DNA from: Candidatus Cloacimonadaceae bacterium
Lineage (GTDB): Bacteria; Cloacimonadota; Cloacimonadia; Cloacimonadales; Cloacimonadaceae
Direction of reading: 5' to 3'
Assembly: GCA_030693415.1 (NCBI GenBank)
Contig: JAUYAR010000143.1
Span: forward strand, 1-58,654
DNA: 58,654 nucleotides
Shown here: positions 42,093 to 49,717 of the stretch, piece after piece
How positions within the stretch are numbered: the stretch's first letter is position 1
How the letters are laid out: each line of letters opens with the position of its first letter
Program-made: the position numbers and the translations under genes
Notes under the pieces: generated by a model
Told to the model about the DNA's origin: nothing
Database searches by the model: none
Seen by the model: the letters and a program-made list of their open reading frames with translations, nothing else

Positions 42093-44333
42093 ATGAAGGA
42101 CAATCACGCGTTTCGCAACGACGCCATAGCCAAAGTGACCGGCAGGGCACTCTACACGGACGATCTGGTCATGCACGGCATGCTGCACGCGGTGCCCGTT
42201 TATAGCGATCTGCCTCGTGCGCGGCTGCTTTGTATCGACGCATCGGACGCGCTTGCCCTCCCGGGCGTGAAAGCTGTATTCACGGCAAAGGACATCCCCG
42301 GCAGCGCCCGTTTCGGACAAATCATCAAGGACTACCCCACTCTGGCGGACAAAGACATCAATTCCACCGGAGACGTGCTGGCTTTGGTGGTTGCCGAAAC
42401 CCGCGATCAGGCGATTGCCGCGGCGAAACTCGTAAATGTTAAACTCGAACCGCTGGTTCCCATCCTCGATCCCGAAGCGGCGATGAACCCCGAAGCGCCG
42501 ATCCTGCATCCTTTCCATGGCAGCAATATTACTAATTATCACTGCGTGCGCAGGGGAGATGTCTTGAAGGGCGAAGAGGAAGCGGATGTCGTGATCGAAC
42601 AGGATTTTAGCACTTCGCGCATCGAGCATGCCTATTTGGAACCGGAATCATCGCTCTGTCATCTTCGCCCGGACGGAGTGATGGAGGTGACCGGCAGCAT
42701 GCAGCATCCTTTTTCCACGAGGCGCTTTGTCGCTTCCACTTTGGGGTTGGAACTCAAGGACGTGGAAGTGAAAACAGTCCCCATGGGCGGCGGCTTTGGC
42801 GGTAAAGACGATACCGCAGCTTTGGTTTGCGCCCGCGCTGCGCTCTGTGCACAGCTTTTGAAGAAACCGATGAAGATCACCTACAGTCGTGAGTGGAGCA
42901 TGCGCGAAAGCTATAAACGCCATCCTTACAAGATTAAGTATCGCGCCGGCTTTCTGAAAGACGGGAAGATTAGTTTTGTAAAAGTACGCATGGTGGCAGA
43001 CGGCGGTGCTTATTGCAGCGTAACTCCATGGGTCACATGGCGTTCCACAGTTCAATGCTGCGGCTGTTATGAAGTGCCGAACGTCCATTGCGACGTCTAT
43101 GGCGTAATAACAAACAACATCTTTTGCGGTGCGATGCGCGGTTTCGGTTCACCGCAGGTCAATTTTGCCATCGAACAACTGATCGAGATAGCAGCGGAGA
43201 AATTGGGAATTGATGAAATTGAGCTGAGACGGATCAATATGGTCAGGCAGGGCTCGGTCACCGTCACCGGACAGGTTTTGGACACGCATACCGTTTCCCT
43301 GCAAGAGGTTATGGATCGGGTGCTCAAAGAGATCGACTATGATAAAAAACGCAAACTCTGCGCTTTCGGCGATCCCGACCAGGAAGAATGGTATGGCATC
43401 GGCTTGGCGATCAGCTATCGCGGCATGAGTCTGGGCGCCGAAGGAGTAGATTTCAATTCCGCTATCATCAACGTTCAACCGGATGGTTCGGTGCTCCTGG
43501 AAACCGGCATCCACGAAAACGGTCAGGGAGCCGAATCCGCCATGATCCTGCTTGCGTCTCAAGAGCTTGGCATCACGCATGAACGCATCCGCTATCGCAT
43601 GCCTTCAACCTCGAACATTCCCGATGGAGGAACAACCGTCGCCTCCCGCGGAACGATCATGGGCGGCGGCGCAGTTGTCAATGCCGCTGCCAACCTAAAA
43701 AGGATCATCGCAGAGTTGGTGCTTTCCGAACTTGGAAAGAAAGTGGAGAGCTTCGCCGAAGGCAAGCTGCTCGATAAGGATGGAAATGTCCTACTCTCCT
43801 GGGATGAGGCAATCCGGCTTTGCTATTCCAAACAGATTTTCCCTTATTCCTTCGGTGTTTTCAAAGCTCCCAAGGTGGATTGGGACGAACACACCGGACA
43901 GGGAAACGCATATTTCACCTGGGTTTATGGCTGTCAAGCAGTGGAGCTGAGAATCAATGCCAAGACCGGCGCTGTGACGCTGCTCAACATGGTCGCCGCC
44001 CACGACGTAGGCAAAGCGGTCAATCCCGCGATGCTCGAAGGTCAGTTCTATGGCGGCATGGCAATGGGCGCCGGCTATGGCTTGTTTGAAGAATGCCGTT
44101 GCGAAGAGGGAAAGGTGCTGCAATCCAATTTCCATGACTACCGCATCGCCCGTGCTACCGACCTACCTGAAATGACGGCAATCATCGTGGAAAATCCGGA
44201 CCCGAATTCCCCCTCCCAAGCCAAGGGAATCGGCGAACCGACGAATGAACTGATGGCGCCTGCGATCGCCAACGCCATCTTCCGCGCCACCGGTATACGC
44301 CATTGCCATCAACCGATAAGGATGAAACCATGA
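42093..44333 (+). CDS. xdhD: Xanthine dehydrogenase-type molybdenum-binding subunit
   Basis: A 746-residue large subunit of a molybdenum hydroxylase, which hydroxylates purines such as xanthine at carbon. The N-terminal a/b hammerhead domain (DAIAKVTGRALYTDDL) is followed by the molybdenum-binding parts GGGFGGKDD, AMRGFGSPQ and, near residue 714, the catalytic Glu in AKGIGEPTNE. E. coli XdhD is fused to its iron-sulfur domain; here that domain is a separate gene, overlapping by ATGA. The accompanying ssnA, ygeY and ygeW suggest purine catabolism, and possibly a selenium-dependent cofactor. No FAD subunit is in the window. A 190-bp gap with no recognised element precedes it. The symbol is by analogy. 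Confidence 0.88.
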   Translation: MKDNHAFRNDAIAKVTGRALYTDDLVMHGMLHAVPVYSDLPRARLLCIDASDALALPGVKAVFTAKDIPGSARFGQIIKDYPTLADKDINSTGDVLALVVAETRDQAIAAAKLVNVKLEPLVPILDPEAAMNPEAPILHPFHGSNITNYHCVRRGDVLKGEEEADVVIEQDFSTSRIEHAYLEPESSLCHLRPDGVMEVTGSMQHPFSTRRFVASTLGLELKDVEVKTVPMGGGFGGKDDTAALVCARAALCAQLLKKPMKITYSREWSMRESYKRHPYKIKYRAGFLKDGKISFVKVRMVADGGAYCSVTPWVTWRSTVQCCGCYEVPNVHCDVYGVITNNIFCGAMRGFGSPQVNFAIEQLIEIAAEKLGIDEIELRRINMVRQGSVTVTGQVLDTHTVSLQEVMDRVLKEIDYDKKRKLCAFGDPDQEEWYGIGLAISYRGMSLGAEGVDFNSAIINVQPDGSVLLETGIHENGQGAESAMILLASQELGITHERIRYRMPSTSNIPDGGTTVASRGTIMGGGAVVNAAANLKRIIAELVLSELGKKVESFAEGKLLDKDGNVLLSWDEAIRLCYSKQIFPYSFGVFKAPKVDWDEHTGQGNAYFTWVYGCQAVELRINAKTGAVTLLNMVAAHDVGKAVNPAMLEGQFYGGMAMGAGYGLFEECRCEEGKVLQSNFHDYRIARATDLPEMTAIIVENPDPNSPSQAKGIGEPTNELMAPAIANAIFRATGIRHCHQPIRMKP

Positions 44334-44800
44334 TCACCGTGAACGGAACTCCACATCAGATCACCAACCCCGAAATGAAGCTTTCCACCTGGCTGCGCGA
44401 GGTGCTGTCTCTCACCGGCACCAAGATCGGCTGCGACATCGGTGTCTGCGGAAGCTGCACCGTGCTGGTGGACGATCTTCCTTTACGCGCTTGCAAACTG
44501 CTGCTGAAAAACCTTGAGGGCAAATCCGCGCTCACCATCGAGGGACTGGCACTTCCCGACGGCTCGCTCCATCCGATCCAGCAGGCGTTCATCGATTGCG
44601 GCGCGATCCAATGCGGTTTCTGCACCCCGGGCATGGTGCTTTCCGCCTATGCTTTACTGATAAAGAATCCTTCTCCCTCCCGGATCCAGATCAGACAAGC
44701 GATCAAGGGAAACCTCTGCCGCTGCACCGGTTATCAACAGATCGTCGATGCCGTGATGGCGGCTGCTCAGCGGATGAGAGCCACAAACCAAGACCAATAA
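44330..44800 (+). CDS. Molybdenum hydroxylase 2Fe-2S subunit
   Basis: A 156-residue small subunit that passes electrons from the molybdenum centre. ATG 44330 overlaps the large-subunit stop as ATGA. The first cluster uses C-x4-C-x2-C-x11-C (GCDIGVCGSCTVLVDD...RAC); the second uses CGFC and CRC (CGFCTPGMVL and GNLCRCTGYQ). All eight cysteines are present. Without an FAD subunit nearby the next electron carrier is not known. Confidence 0.95.
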   Translation: MITVNGTPHQITNPEMKLSTWLREVLSLTGTKIGCDIGVCGSCTVLVDDLPLRACKLLLKNLEGKSALTIEGLALPDGSLHPIQQAFIDCGAIQCGFCTPGMVLSAYALLIKNPSPSRIQIRQAIKGNLCRCTGYQQIVDAVMAAAQRMRATNQDQ

Positions 44801-44823
44801 TCATCTTTTCAAGGAGTACTATC

Positions 44824-45996
44824 ATGAGTAATATCGATCAAATCAAAGCCCTATTAATGGAACTGGAAGAGCTGAAAACCGATAACTTCGGCAAGGATTT
44901 CCTCTTGACCTGGGAAAACAGCCAGGACAACCTCAAAGCCGTGATGGCGGTGGCGGAAATCCTGCAGCTCCTGCACAGGGAAAAGAAACCCTGGCGCGTC
45001 TTTGACTATGGTTTGGCGATCTCCATCTTTCGGGACAACAGCACCCGCACGCGTTTCAGTTTTGCCTCCGCGGTAAACGGACTCGGGTTGGCGCTTTCCG
45101 AACTCGACGAAGTCAAATCCCAGATCGCCCACGGAGAGACAGTTCGCGAGACCGCGGCGATGATCTCCTTTCTCACGGAAGTGATCGGCATCCGCGACGA
45201 CATGTATCCCGGCGAAGGACACTCCTATATGAAGGAAGTCGCAGACGCGGTCAGTGAAGGCTTTTCCGAAGGTGTGTTGGCGCAAAGACCCACGCTCGTG
45301 AATCTACAGTGCGATCTTGATCATCCCACTCAGAGCATATCCGATCTGCTCAAGCTCAAGGACTATTTTGGCGGGCTGGAAAACCTCAAGGGAAAGAAGA
45401 TCGCCATGAGTTGGGCATATTCCCCCAGTTATGGCAAACCGCTTTCCGTGCCCCAGGGAGTGATTAATCTGATGACCCGCTTTGGCATGGAAGTCGTTCT
45501 CGCTCATCCCGAGGGCTATGATCTGCTAACTGAAACGGTCGAGAATGCCGAGTCCTTTGCCAAACACAGCGGAGGCTCCTTCCGCGTGACAAATTCCATG
45601 CAGGACGCATTTGCGGAAGCTGATGTCGTCTATCCCAAATCATGGGCGCCGATGGCGGTGATGCAACAGCGCACGCGTCTTTTGCGCCAAAGCGACAAAG
45701 AAGGACTCAAAGCGCTTGAACAGCACTGCCTTGCCGAAAACGCCAAACACATGGACTGGGAATGCACCGAAGCGATGATGAAACTCACCAAAGGCGGCAA
45801 CGCACTTTATGAACACTGCCTGCCCGCCGATATTTCCGGGGTTTCCTGCGCTCGCGGAGAGGTGGCGAAAACCGTCTTTGAACGCTATCGCTTGCATACC
45901 TATCAGGAAGCGGGCTACAAACCCTTCGTGATCGCTTCGATGATCTTCAATTCCAAGGTGAGCGATGTGATCGCCAAGCTGAAGAGCTTTCTTTAA
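44824..45996 (+). CDS. ygeW: Knotted carbamoyltransferase YgeW
   Basis: A 390-residue member of the aspartate/ornithine carbamoyltransferase superfamily. The carbamoyl-phosphate loop is FRDNSTRTRFSF near residue 70, and DLDHPTQSISD and EHCLPAD are further active-site sequences. YgeW works in the reverse direction in ureide breakdown, giving carbamoyl phosphate from which ATP can be made by carbamate kinase; the kinase is not in this window. AAGGAG precedes ATG 44824, 23 bases after the 2Fe-2S gene. The CACAGAG repeat starts at its stop codon. Confidence 0.95.
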   Translation: MSNIDQIKALLMELEELKTDNFGKDFLLTWENSQDNLKAVMAVAEILQLLHREKKPWRVFDYGLAISIFRDNSTRTRFSFASAVNGLGLALSELDEVKSQIAHGETVRETAAMISFLTEVIGIRDDMYPGEGHSYMKEVADAVSEGFSEGVLAQRPTLVNLQCDLDHPTQSISDLLKLKDYFGGLENLKGKKIAMSWAYSPSYGKPLSVPQGVINLMTRFGMEVVLAHPEGYDLLTETVENAESFAKHSGGSFRVTNSMQDAFAEADVVYPKSWAPMAVMQQRTRLLRQSDKEGLKALEQHCLAENAKHMDWECTEAMMKLTKGGNALYEHCLPADISGVSCARGEVAKTVFERYRLHTYQEAGYKPFVIASMIFNSKVSDVIAKLKSFL

Positions 45997-46702
45997 CACA
46001 GAGTAACAGAGGATTTTTTACCACAGAGAAACAGAGTTGACAGAGAAGAGCTCAAAGAGGAGAAAGATGAAACTGACTGATAGTGAGCTAAATGCTCTTA
46101 GTGGCAAGATCATCGGAGCGTGTATTGAGGTACACCGCCATCTTAGACCGGGACTACTCGAGAGCGTATATATGGAGTGTTTGTGTTGTGAGTTGGATCA
46201 TCGTGAATTGAGTTTTGAACGGGAAGTTATCATACCTATCACTTACAAAGAATTGAGCATCATTTCCAGGTTGCGGGCAGATCTGATCGTTGAGAACTCA
46301 GTAATACTTGAACTAAAATCAGTCAACAACATTCTACCTATATATGAGGCTCAGTTGATGTCATACTTGAAATTGACCAATAAGCAACTGGGGTTGTTGA
46401 TCAATTTTAATGTTCCCCTTCTCAAAGACGGGATCACCCGACTTAGATGCATGAATAACATGAAAGACCCGGCGCAGCACACATAAAACACATGACTACG
46501 CTTCAAACCTCCCCTCTCAGTAATATCCAAGTAATCAAAATGCTTTGCTCAAGCTCAGTTTTAGATATTGTGTATAGAGAACCTTTGCCAAACCATCAAG
46601 TAGTATATTTGAATATGAAAACCAATTCTCAGTTTTCTCTCCCTCTGAAACCTCTGTTTCTCTGTGGTGAACAATATCTCTGACTTTCTCTGTGTTAAAT
46701 AT
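45993..46702. mobile_element. GxxExxY cassette flanked by inverted CACAGAG repeats
   Basis: The left border (45993-46055) reads TTAACACAGAGTAACAGAGG, then ACCACAGAGAAACAGAG. The right border (46629-46702), read on the minus strand, reads TTTAACACAGAGAAAGTC, then CACCACAGAGAAACAGAGG. The two borders match in order, so the unit is an inverted-repeat-bounded block of about 700 bp. Related solitary copies lie at 334-397 and 26743-26786. Such repeats commonly flank GxxExxY genes. The block separates ygeW from the next enzyme gene. Confidence 0.6.
46067..46486 (+). CDS. GxxExxY protein
   Basis: A 139-residue protein with the defining GLLESVY motif (residues 34-40 or so, after GACIEVHRHLRP), followed by ELxxRxxxFERE-like sequence and the RADLIVENSVILELKS region, which recalls the core of PD-(D/E)XK nucleases. 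ATG 46067 lies behind AGAGGAG. The family is widespread in environmental bacteria, has no proven function, and is often found between inverted repeats, as here. Confidence 0.93.
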   Translation: MKLTDSELNALSGKIIGACIEVHRHLRPGLLESVYMECLCCELDHRELSFEREVIIPITYKELSIISRLRADLIVENSVILELKSVNNILPIYEAQLMSYLKLTNKQLGLLINFNVPLLKDGITRLRCMNNMKDPAQHT

Positions 46703-46721
46703 AGCAAATTAGGAGTATCGA

Positions 46722-48167
46722 ATGCCAAAACTAATTACAACCCGCTTTGACGCGGTGATCAAAAAGAACGCCCGCCGCTGCAAAGAACGCGGGATAATCC
46801 TCCCCACGCTGCGGCAGCAGATGTTTCCACAGACGATTCCGGACGCGGTCAAACAGCGTCTCAAGCCGATCGGGCTATGGGACATCGATCCCTTGAACCT
46901 GTTTCGCATCACCTGGAAGAACGACGTCTCCACAGGGCTTTTCGGGAAGCCGAACTATTTTGAAATCCCTTCCTCCATTTCAGGAGTGAAAGCGCGCATC
47001 ATCGGCTTGGTGGGAAAATACTTCCCCACTGGAGCGCATAAAGTCGGTGCCGCTTATGGCTGTCTGGTTCCGAGATTAGTGAGCGGCAGTTTTGATCCCG
47101 AATTGCACAAAGCGGTCTGGCCATCCACGGGAAACTATTGTCGCGGCGGAGCTTTCGATTGCGCCTTGTTGGCATGCCCCTCGATCGCCATCCTGCCGGA
47201 GGAAATGAGCAAGGAGCGCTTCACCTGGCTGAAGGAGATCGGCGCCGAGGTCTTTGCCACGCCCGGTTGCGAATCCAACGTCAAAGAGATCTATGACAAG
47301 TGCGACGAGCTGCGCCGGGATCCGCGCAACATCATCCTCAACCAATTCGAAGAGATGGGCAATCCCTTCTGGCACTACCATATAACCGGAAATGCCATCG
47401 AGGAAGTCTATGACCTGACCAAGACCGAAAAGAGTTCTTTAAGCGGATATGTCAGCGCCACCGGTTCCGCCGGTACCATTGCCGCCGGGGACTACCTGAA
47501 AAAGCGTTTTCCATGGATGAAAACCACCGCCACCGAAGCCCTCGAATGCCCCACTTTGCTCAATAACGGCTTTGGCGGACACCGCATCGAAGGCATTGGC
47601 GACAAACACATTCCCTGGGTGCACAACGTCCGTAACACAGATGCCGTCGCCGCTATCCGGGATGAGGATTGCATGCGTCTGCTGCGTCTGTTCAACGAAC
47701 CAGCGGGGCAGGAATATCTCATCGGCTCCGGCATCCCGACTGAAACCGTGAAAGACCTTCCGCTGCTGGGGATATCCTCAATCGCCAATCTGTTAGCCGC
47801 GATCAAGCAAGCAAAGTATTTTGAGCTGAACGAGCATGACGTCATCTTCACCATCTTCACCGATTCCGCTGAACTCTATGGCTCACGCATCGAAGAGCAG
47901 AGGACGGAAAAGGGAAATTACACGTCTTTGCAAGCCGCCCTCGACCGGGAAGCGGCACTCAAATCTCAATCCGAAGACAACTATCTCGAGCTCAGCTATC
48001 AGGTCAAGAAACGCATCCATAACCTGAAATACTACACTTGGGTGGAACAGCAGGGCAAATCTTACGAGGAGATCCTCGCCCAATGGGAACCCGAATACTG
48101 GCAGGAAACCTTCGAGACCAATCTTGAAGAGTTGGATTCCGCCATCGAGGCTTTCAATGCCCTCTGA
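46722..48167 (+). CDS. PLP-dependent beta-family lyase of unknown specificity
   Basis: A 481-residue fold-type II pyridoxal-phosphate enzyme. Lys near residue 107 in GKYFPTGAHKVGAAYG is the likely cofactor ligand; ATGSAGTIAAGDYL is a phosphate-binding loop. It has no close resemblance to YgeX by eye and belongs to the broad cysteine synthase/threonine dehydratase group. Similar genes occur in molybdenum-hydroxylase clusters, so it could act on the amino-acid end product of purine ring cleavage. The start has TAGGAG upstream. Before it lie 235 bases that hold only the cassette border and no gene. Confidence 0.85.
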   Translation: MPKLITTRFDAVIKKNARRCKERGIILPTLRQQMFPQTIPDAVKQRLKPIGLWDIDPLNLFRITWKNDVSTGLFGKPNYFEIPSSISGVKARIIGLVGKYFPTGAHKVGAAYGCLVPRLVSGSFDPELHKAVWPSTGNYCRGGAFDCALLACPSIAILPEEMSKERFTWLKEIGAEVFATPGCESNVKEIYDKCDELRRDPRNIILNQFEEMGNPFWHYHITGNAIEEVYDLTKTEKSSLSGYVSATGSAGTIAAGDYLKKRFPWMKTTATEALECPTLLNNGFGGHRIEGIGDKHIPWVHNVRNTDAVAAIRDEDCMRLLRLFNEPAGQEYLIGSGIPTETVKDLPLLGISSIANLLAAIKQAKYFELNEHDVIFTIFTDSAELYGSRIEEQRTEKGNYTSLQAALDREAALKSQSEDNYLELSYQVKKRIHNLKYYTWVEQQGKSYEEILAQWEPEYWQETFETNLEELDSAIEAFNAL

Positions 48168-48681
48168 TCAGATCATCGCCATCATCCCCGCTTCCGGCAA
48201 GGGACGCCGCTTTGGCATGCCCAAAGCGGAGGCGGTGTTGGCAGGAAAGAGTTTCGCGGACATCATCAAAGAGCTGCTTCACTCTGCCGGGATCGCACAA
48301 GTGCATTGCCCCAAAAATCTGGAAACCGGCAGCATGCTGGAAACCCTGCGCCATGCCATCAGCGAATTGAAAGATCAGCAGGCACTCGGCTATCTGATCC
48401 ATCCCGTCGATCACCCTTTTGTAAAGGCATCCACTATCAAGCTCCTGATCGAAACCTTCAAATCGTTGCCGGATTCTACCATTCGTCCTTCATTTCAGGG
48501 AAAGAGCGGACACCCGGTGATCGTTCCCAGCTGGCTAAATATTGATGCAGACGACAATGACAAGGGACTGGCAGGCTTGATCCGCAGCCAGGTTTGCACC
48601 GTGATCGACATTCCGGTGGATGACGAAGGCGTCCTGCGCAACATCAACAGCCCGGAAGCTTTGCATTCCCTTGAGGGCTGA
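48157..48681 (+). CDS. mocA: MocA-like molybdenum cofactor nucleotidyltransferase
   Basis: A 174-residue NTP transferase. ATG 48157 (MPSDQIIAIIPASGKGRRFGMPKAEA) overlaps the end of the previous gene. The motif PASGKGRRFGMPKAE binds the nucleotide, and the Asp of IHPVDHPFV is the metal ligand. The family adds CMP or GMP to molybdopterin; in xanthine dehydrogenase clusters it is usually the cytidylyltransferase. It is a little shorter than the usual 190-200 residues. The pair with mobB (15634-16383) would complete the last steps of cofactor assembly. Confidence 0.82.
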   Translation: MPSDQIIAIIPASGKGRRFGMPKAEAVLAGKSFADIIKELLHSAGIAQVHCPKNLETGSMLETLRHAISELKDQQALGYLIHPVDHPFVKASTIKLLIETFKSLPDSTIRPSFQGKSGHPVIVPSWLNIDADDNDKGLAGLIRSQVCTVIDIPVDDEGVLRNINSPEALHSLEG

Positions 48682-48805
48682 TGCACTACCCATTACAAAT
48701 AGTTCTATTCCAAAAGACCCGACCCACAAGGCGTCCATCAGCCATAAATGGCGGTTGGACGGGAGTAGCAGTGCCCTTCGTCTGCGTTTGAAATCAGGAG
48801 AAAAG

Positions 48806-49372
48806 ATGGACGTACAGGAACTTATTTTGTCCCGCCACAGCGTACGTGATTTTCTGCAGGATCCGATCCCTGCAGAGGTTTTGGCGGAAATCCTCGAAGC
48901 CGGCAGAGTGGCGCCATCTACTCAGAACAAACAACCCTGGCGCTATATCGTGATCACCGAAACCGCTGAAATCAAGCGTATAGCCTTCAATTGCGGCTTG
49001 ATCGGACTATCCAATTACTTTCTCCGCAAGGCACCCTGCGTGATCATCGCCTGCGCGGACATGAGCAAAAACGTCCGCCTCAACCACCAGGACTATTATC
49101 TGGTGGATACCGCCATCTCATTTCAGCAGATGATGCTCGCCGCTTGGGCAAAGGGCATCGGCAGTTGCTGGCTTGCCGCTTTCAGCGAGAAAAAGCTGAG
49201 AAGCTATCTGAAAATCCCGGACAAATGGCGCATCGTGGCACTCTCCCCATTTGGCTATCCGGCAGAAAAGAAAAGCCTTCACGCCAAGCTGCTCAGCGGT
49301 CTTGCCGGCAGCCATGATCGCTTGCCGATCAAAGACATCGTCATCAGATTTCCAGATAATGAGAAACCATGA
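48806..49372 (+). CDS. Nitroreductase-family flavoprotein
   Basis: A 188-residue FMN-dependent oxidoreductase. ATG 48806 (MDVQELILSRHSVRDF) follows AGGAG; an in-frame extension to 48620 lies inside mocA and has no ribosome site. SRHSVRDF and RVAPSTQNKQPWRYIV are the FMN-binding regions and GIGSCWLAA the C-terminal one. The substrate is unknown. Placed at the tail of the purine island it might supply the missing flavin step, but this is only an idea. The stop overlaps the next start by ATGA. Confidence 0.9.
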   Translation: MDVQELILSRHSVRDFLQDPIPAEVLAEILEAGRVAPSTQNKQPWRYIVITETAEIKRIAFNCGLIGLSNYFLRKAPCVIIACADMSKNVRLNHQDYYLVDTAISFQQMMLAAWAKGIGSCWLAAFSEKKLRSYLKIPDKWRIVALSPFGYPAEKKSLHAKLLSGLAGSHDRLPIKDIVIRFPDNEKP

Positions 49373-49716
49373 GACCGCACTACGCCCCCTGCGGCATCGA
49401 CTGCACCGTTTGCAGCGTGTATCAGGCTACTCTCGCAGACGATTCCGAAGCCAGAATAGCGCTGGCAGAAAAGTATAAAACAGGTTTTGACAAGGACATC
49501 GATCCCGAAAGCATTGTTTGTGACGGATGCCTCGGCTCCGGTAAGCATCTCGGTTTCTGCAGCGTATGCCAAATCCGTTCCTGCGCCTTACAAAAAGGCT
49601 TCAGAACCTGTGCCGAGTGCCCTGATCTGCCCTGTGAAAAAGGACAGCGGATCTGGCAAGAAAACTCAATCTCAATGGCGAATCTATTGCAGATCAGGGA
49701 AGCAGACCAGAGCTGA
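49369..49716 (+). CDS. DUF3795 cysteine-rich protein
   Basis: A 115-residue protein of the DUF3795 family with CGIDCTVCSVY at the start, CDGCLGSG, FCSVCQIRSCALQKG and TCAECPDLPC. Twelve cysteines suggest binding of one or two metal or iron-sulfur centres. Function unknown. It is translationally coupled to the nitroreductase (ATGA) and is the last gene of the island; its stop lies one base from the stop of the convergent gene. Confidence 0.88.
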   Translation: MRPHYAPCGIDCTVCSVYQATLADDSEARIALAEKYKTGFDKDIDPESIVCDGCLGSGKHLGFCSVCQIRSCALQKGFRTCAECPDLPCEKGQRIWQENSISMANLLQIREADQS

Positions 49717-49717
49717 T

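Noticed and set aside
46492-46683. 63-codon frame after the GxxExxY gene
   Set aside because: It ends within the inverted CACAGAG repeat, has no ribosome site and no recognisable sequence.
48620-48805. N-terminal extension of the nitroreductase
   Set aside because: The extra 62 codons start inside mocA; AGGAG before ATG 48806 and the family start SRHSVRDF fix the shorter form.
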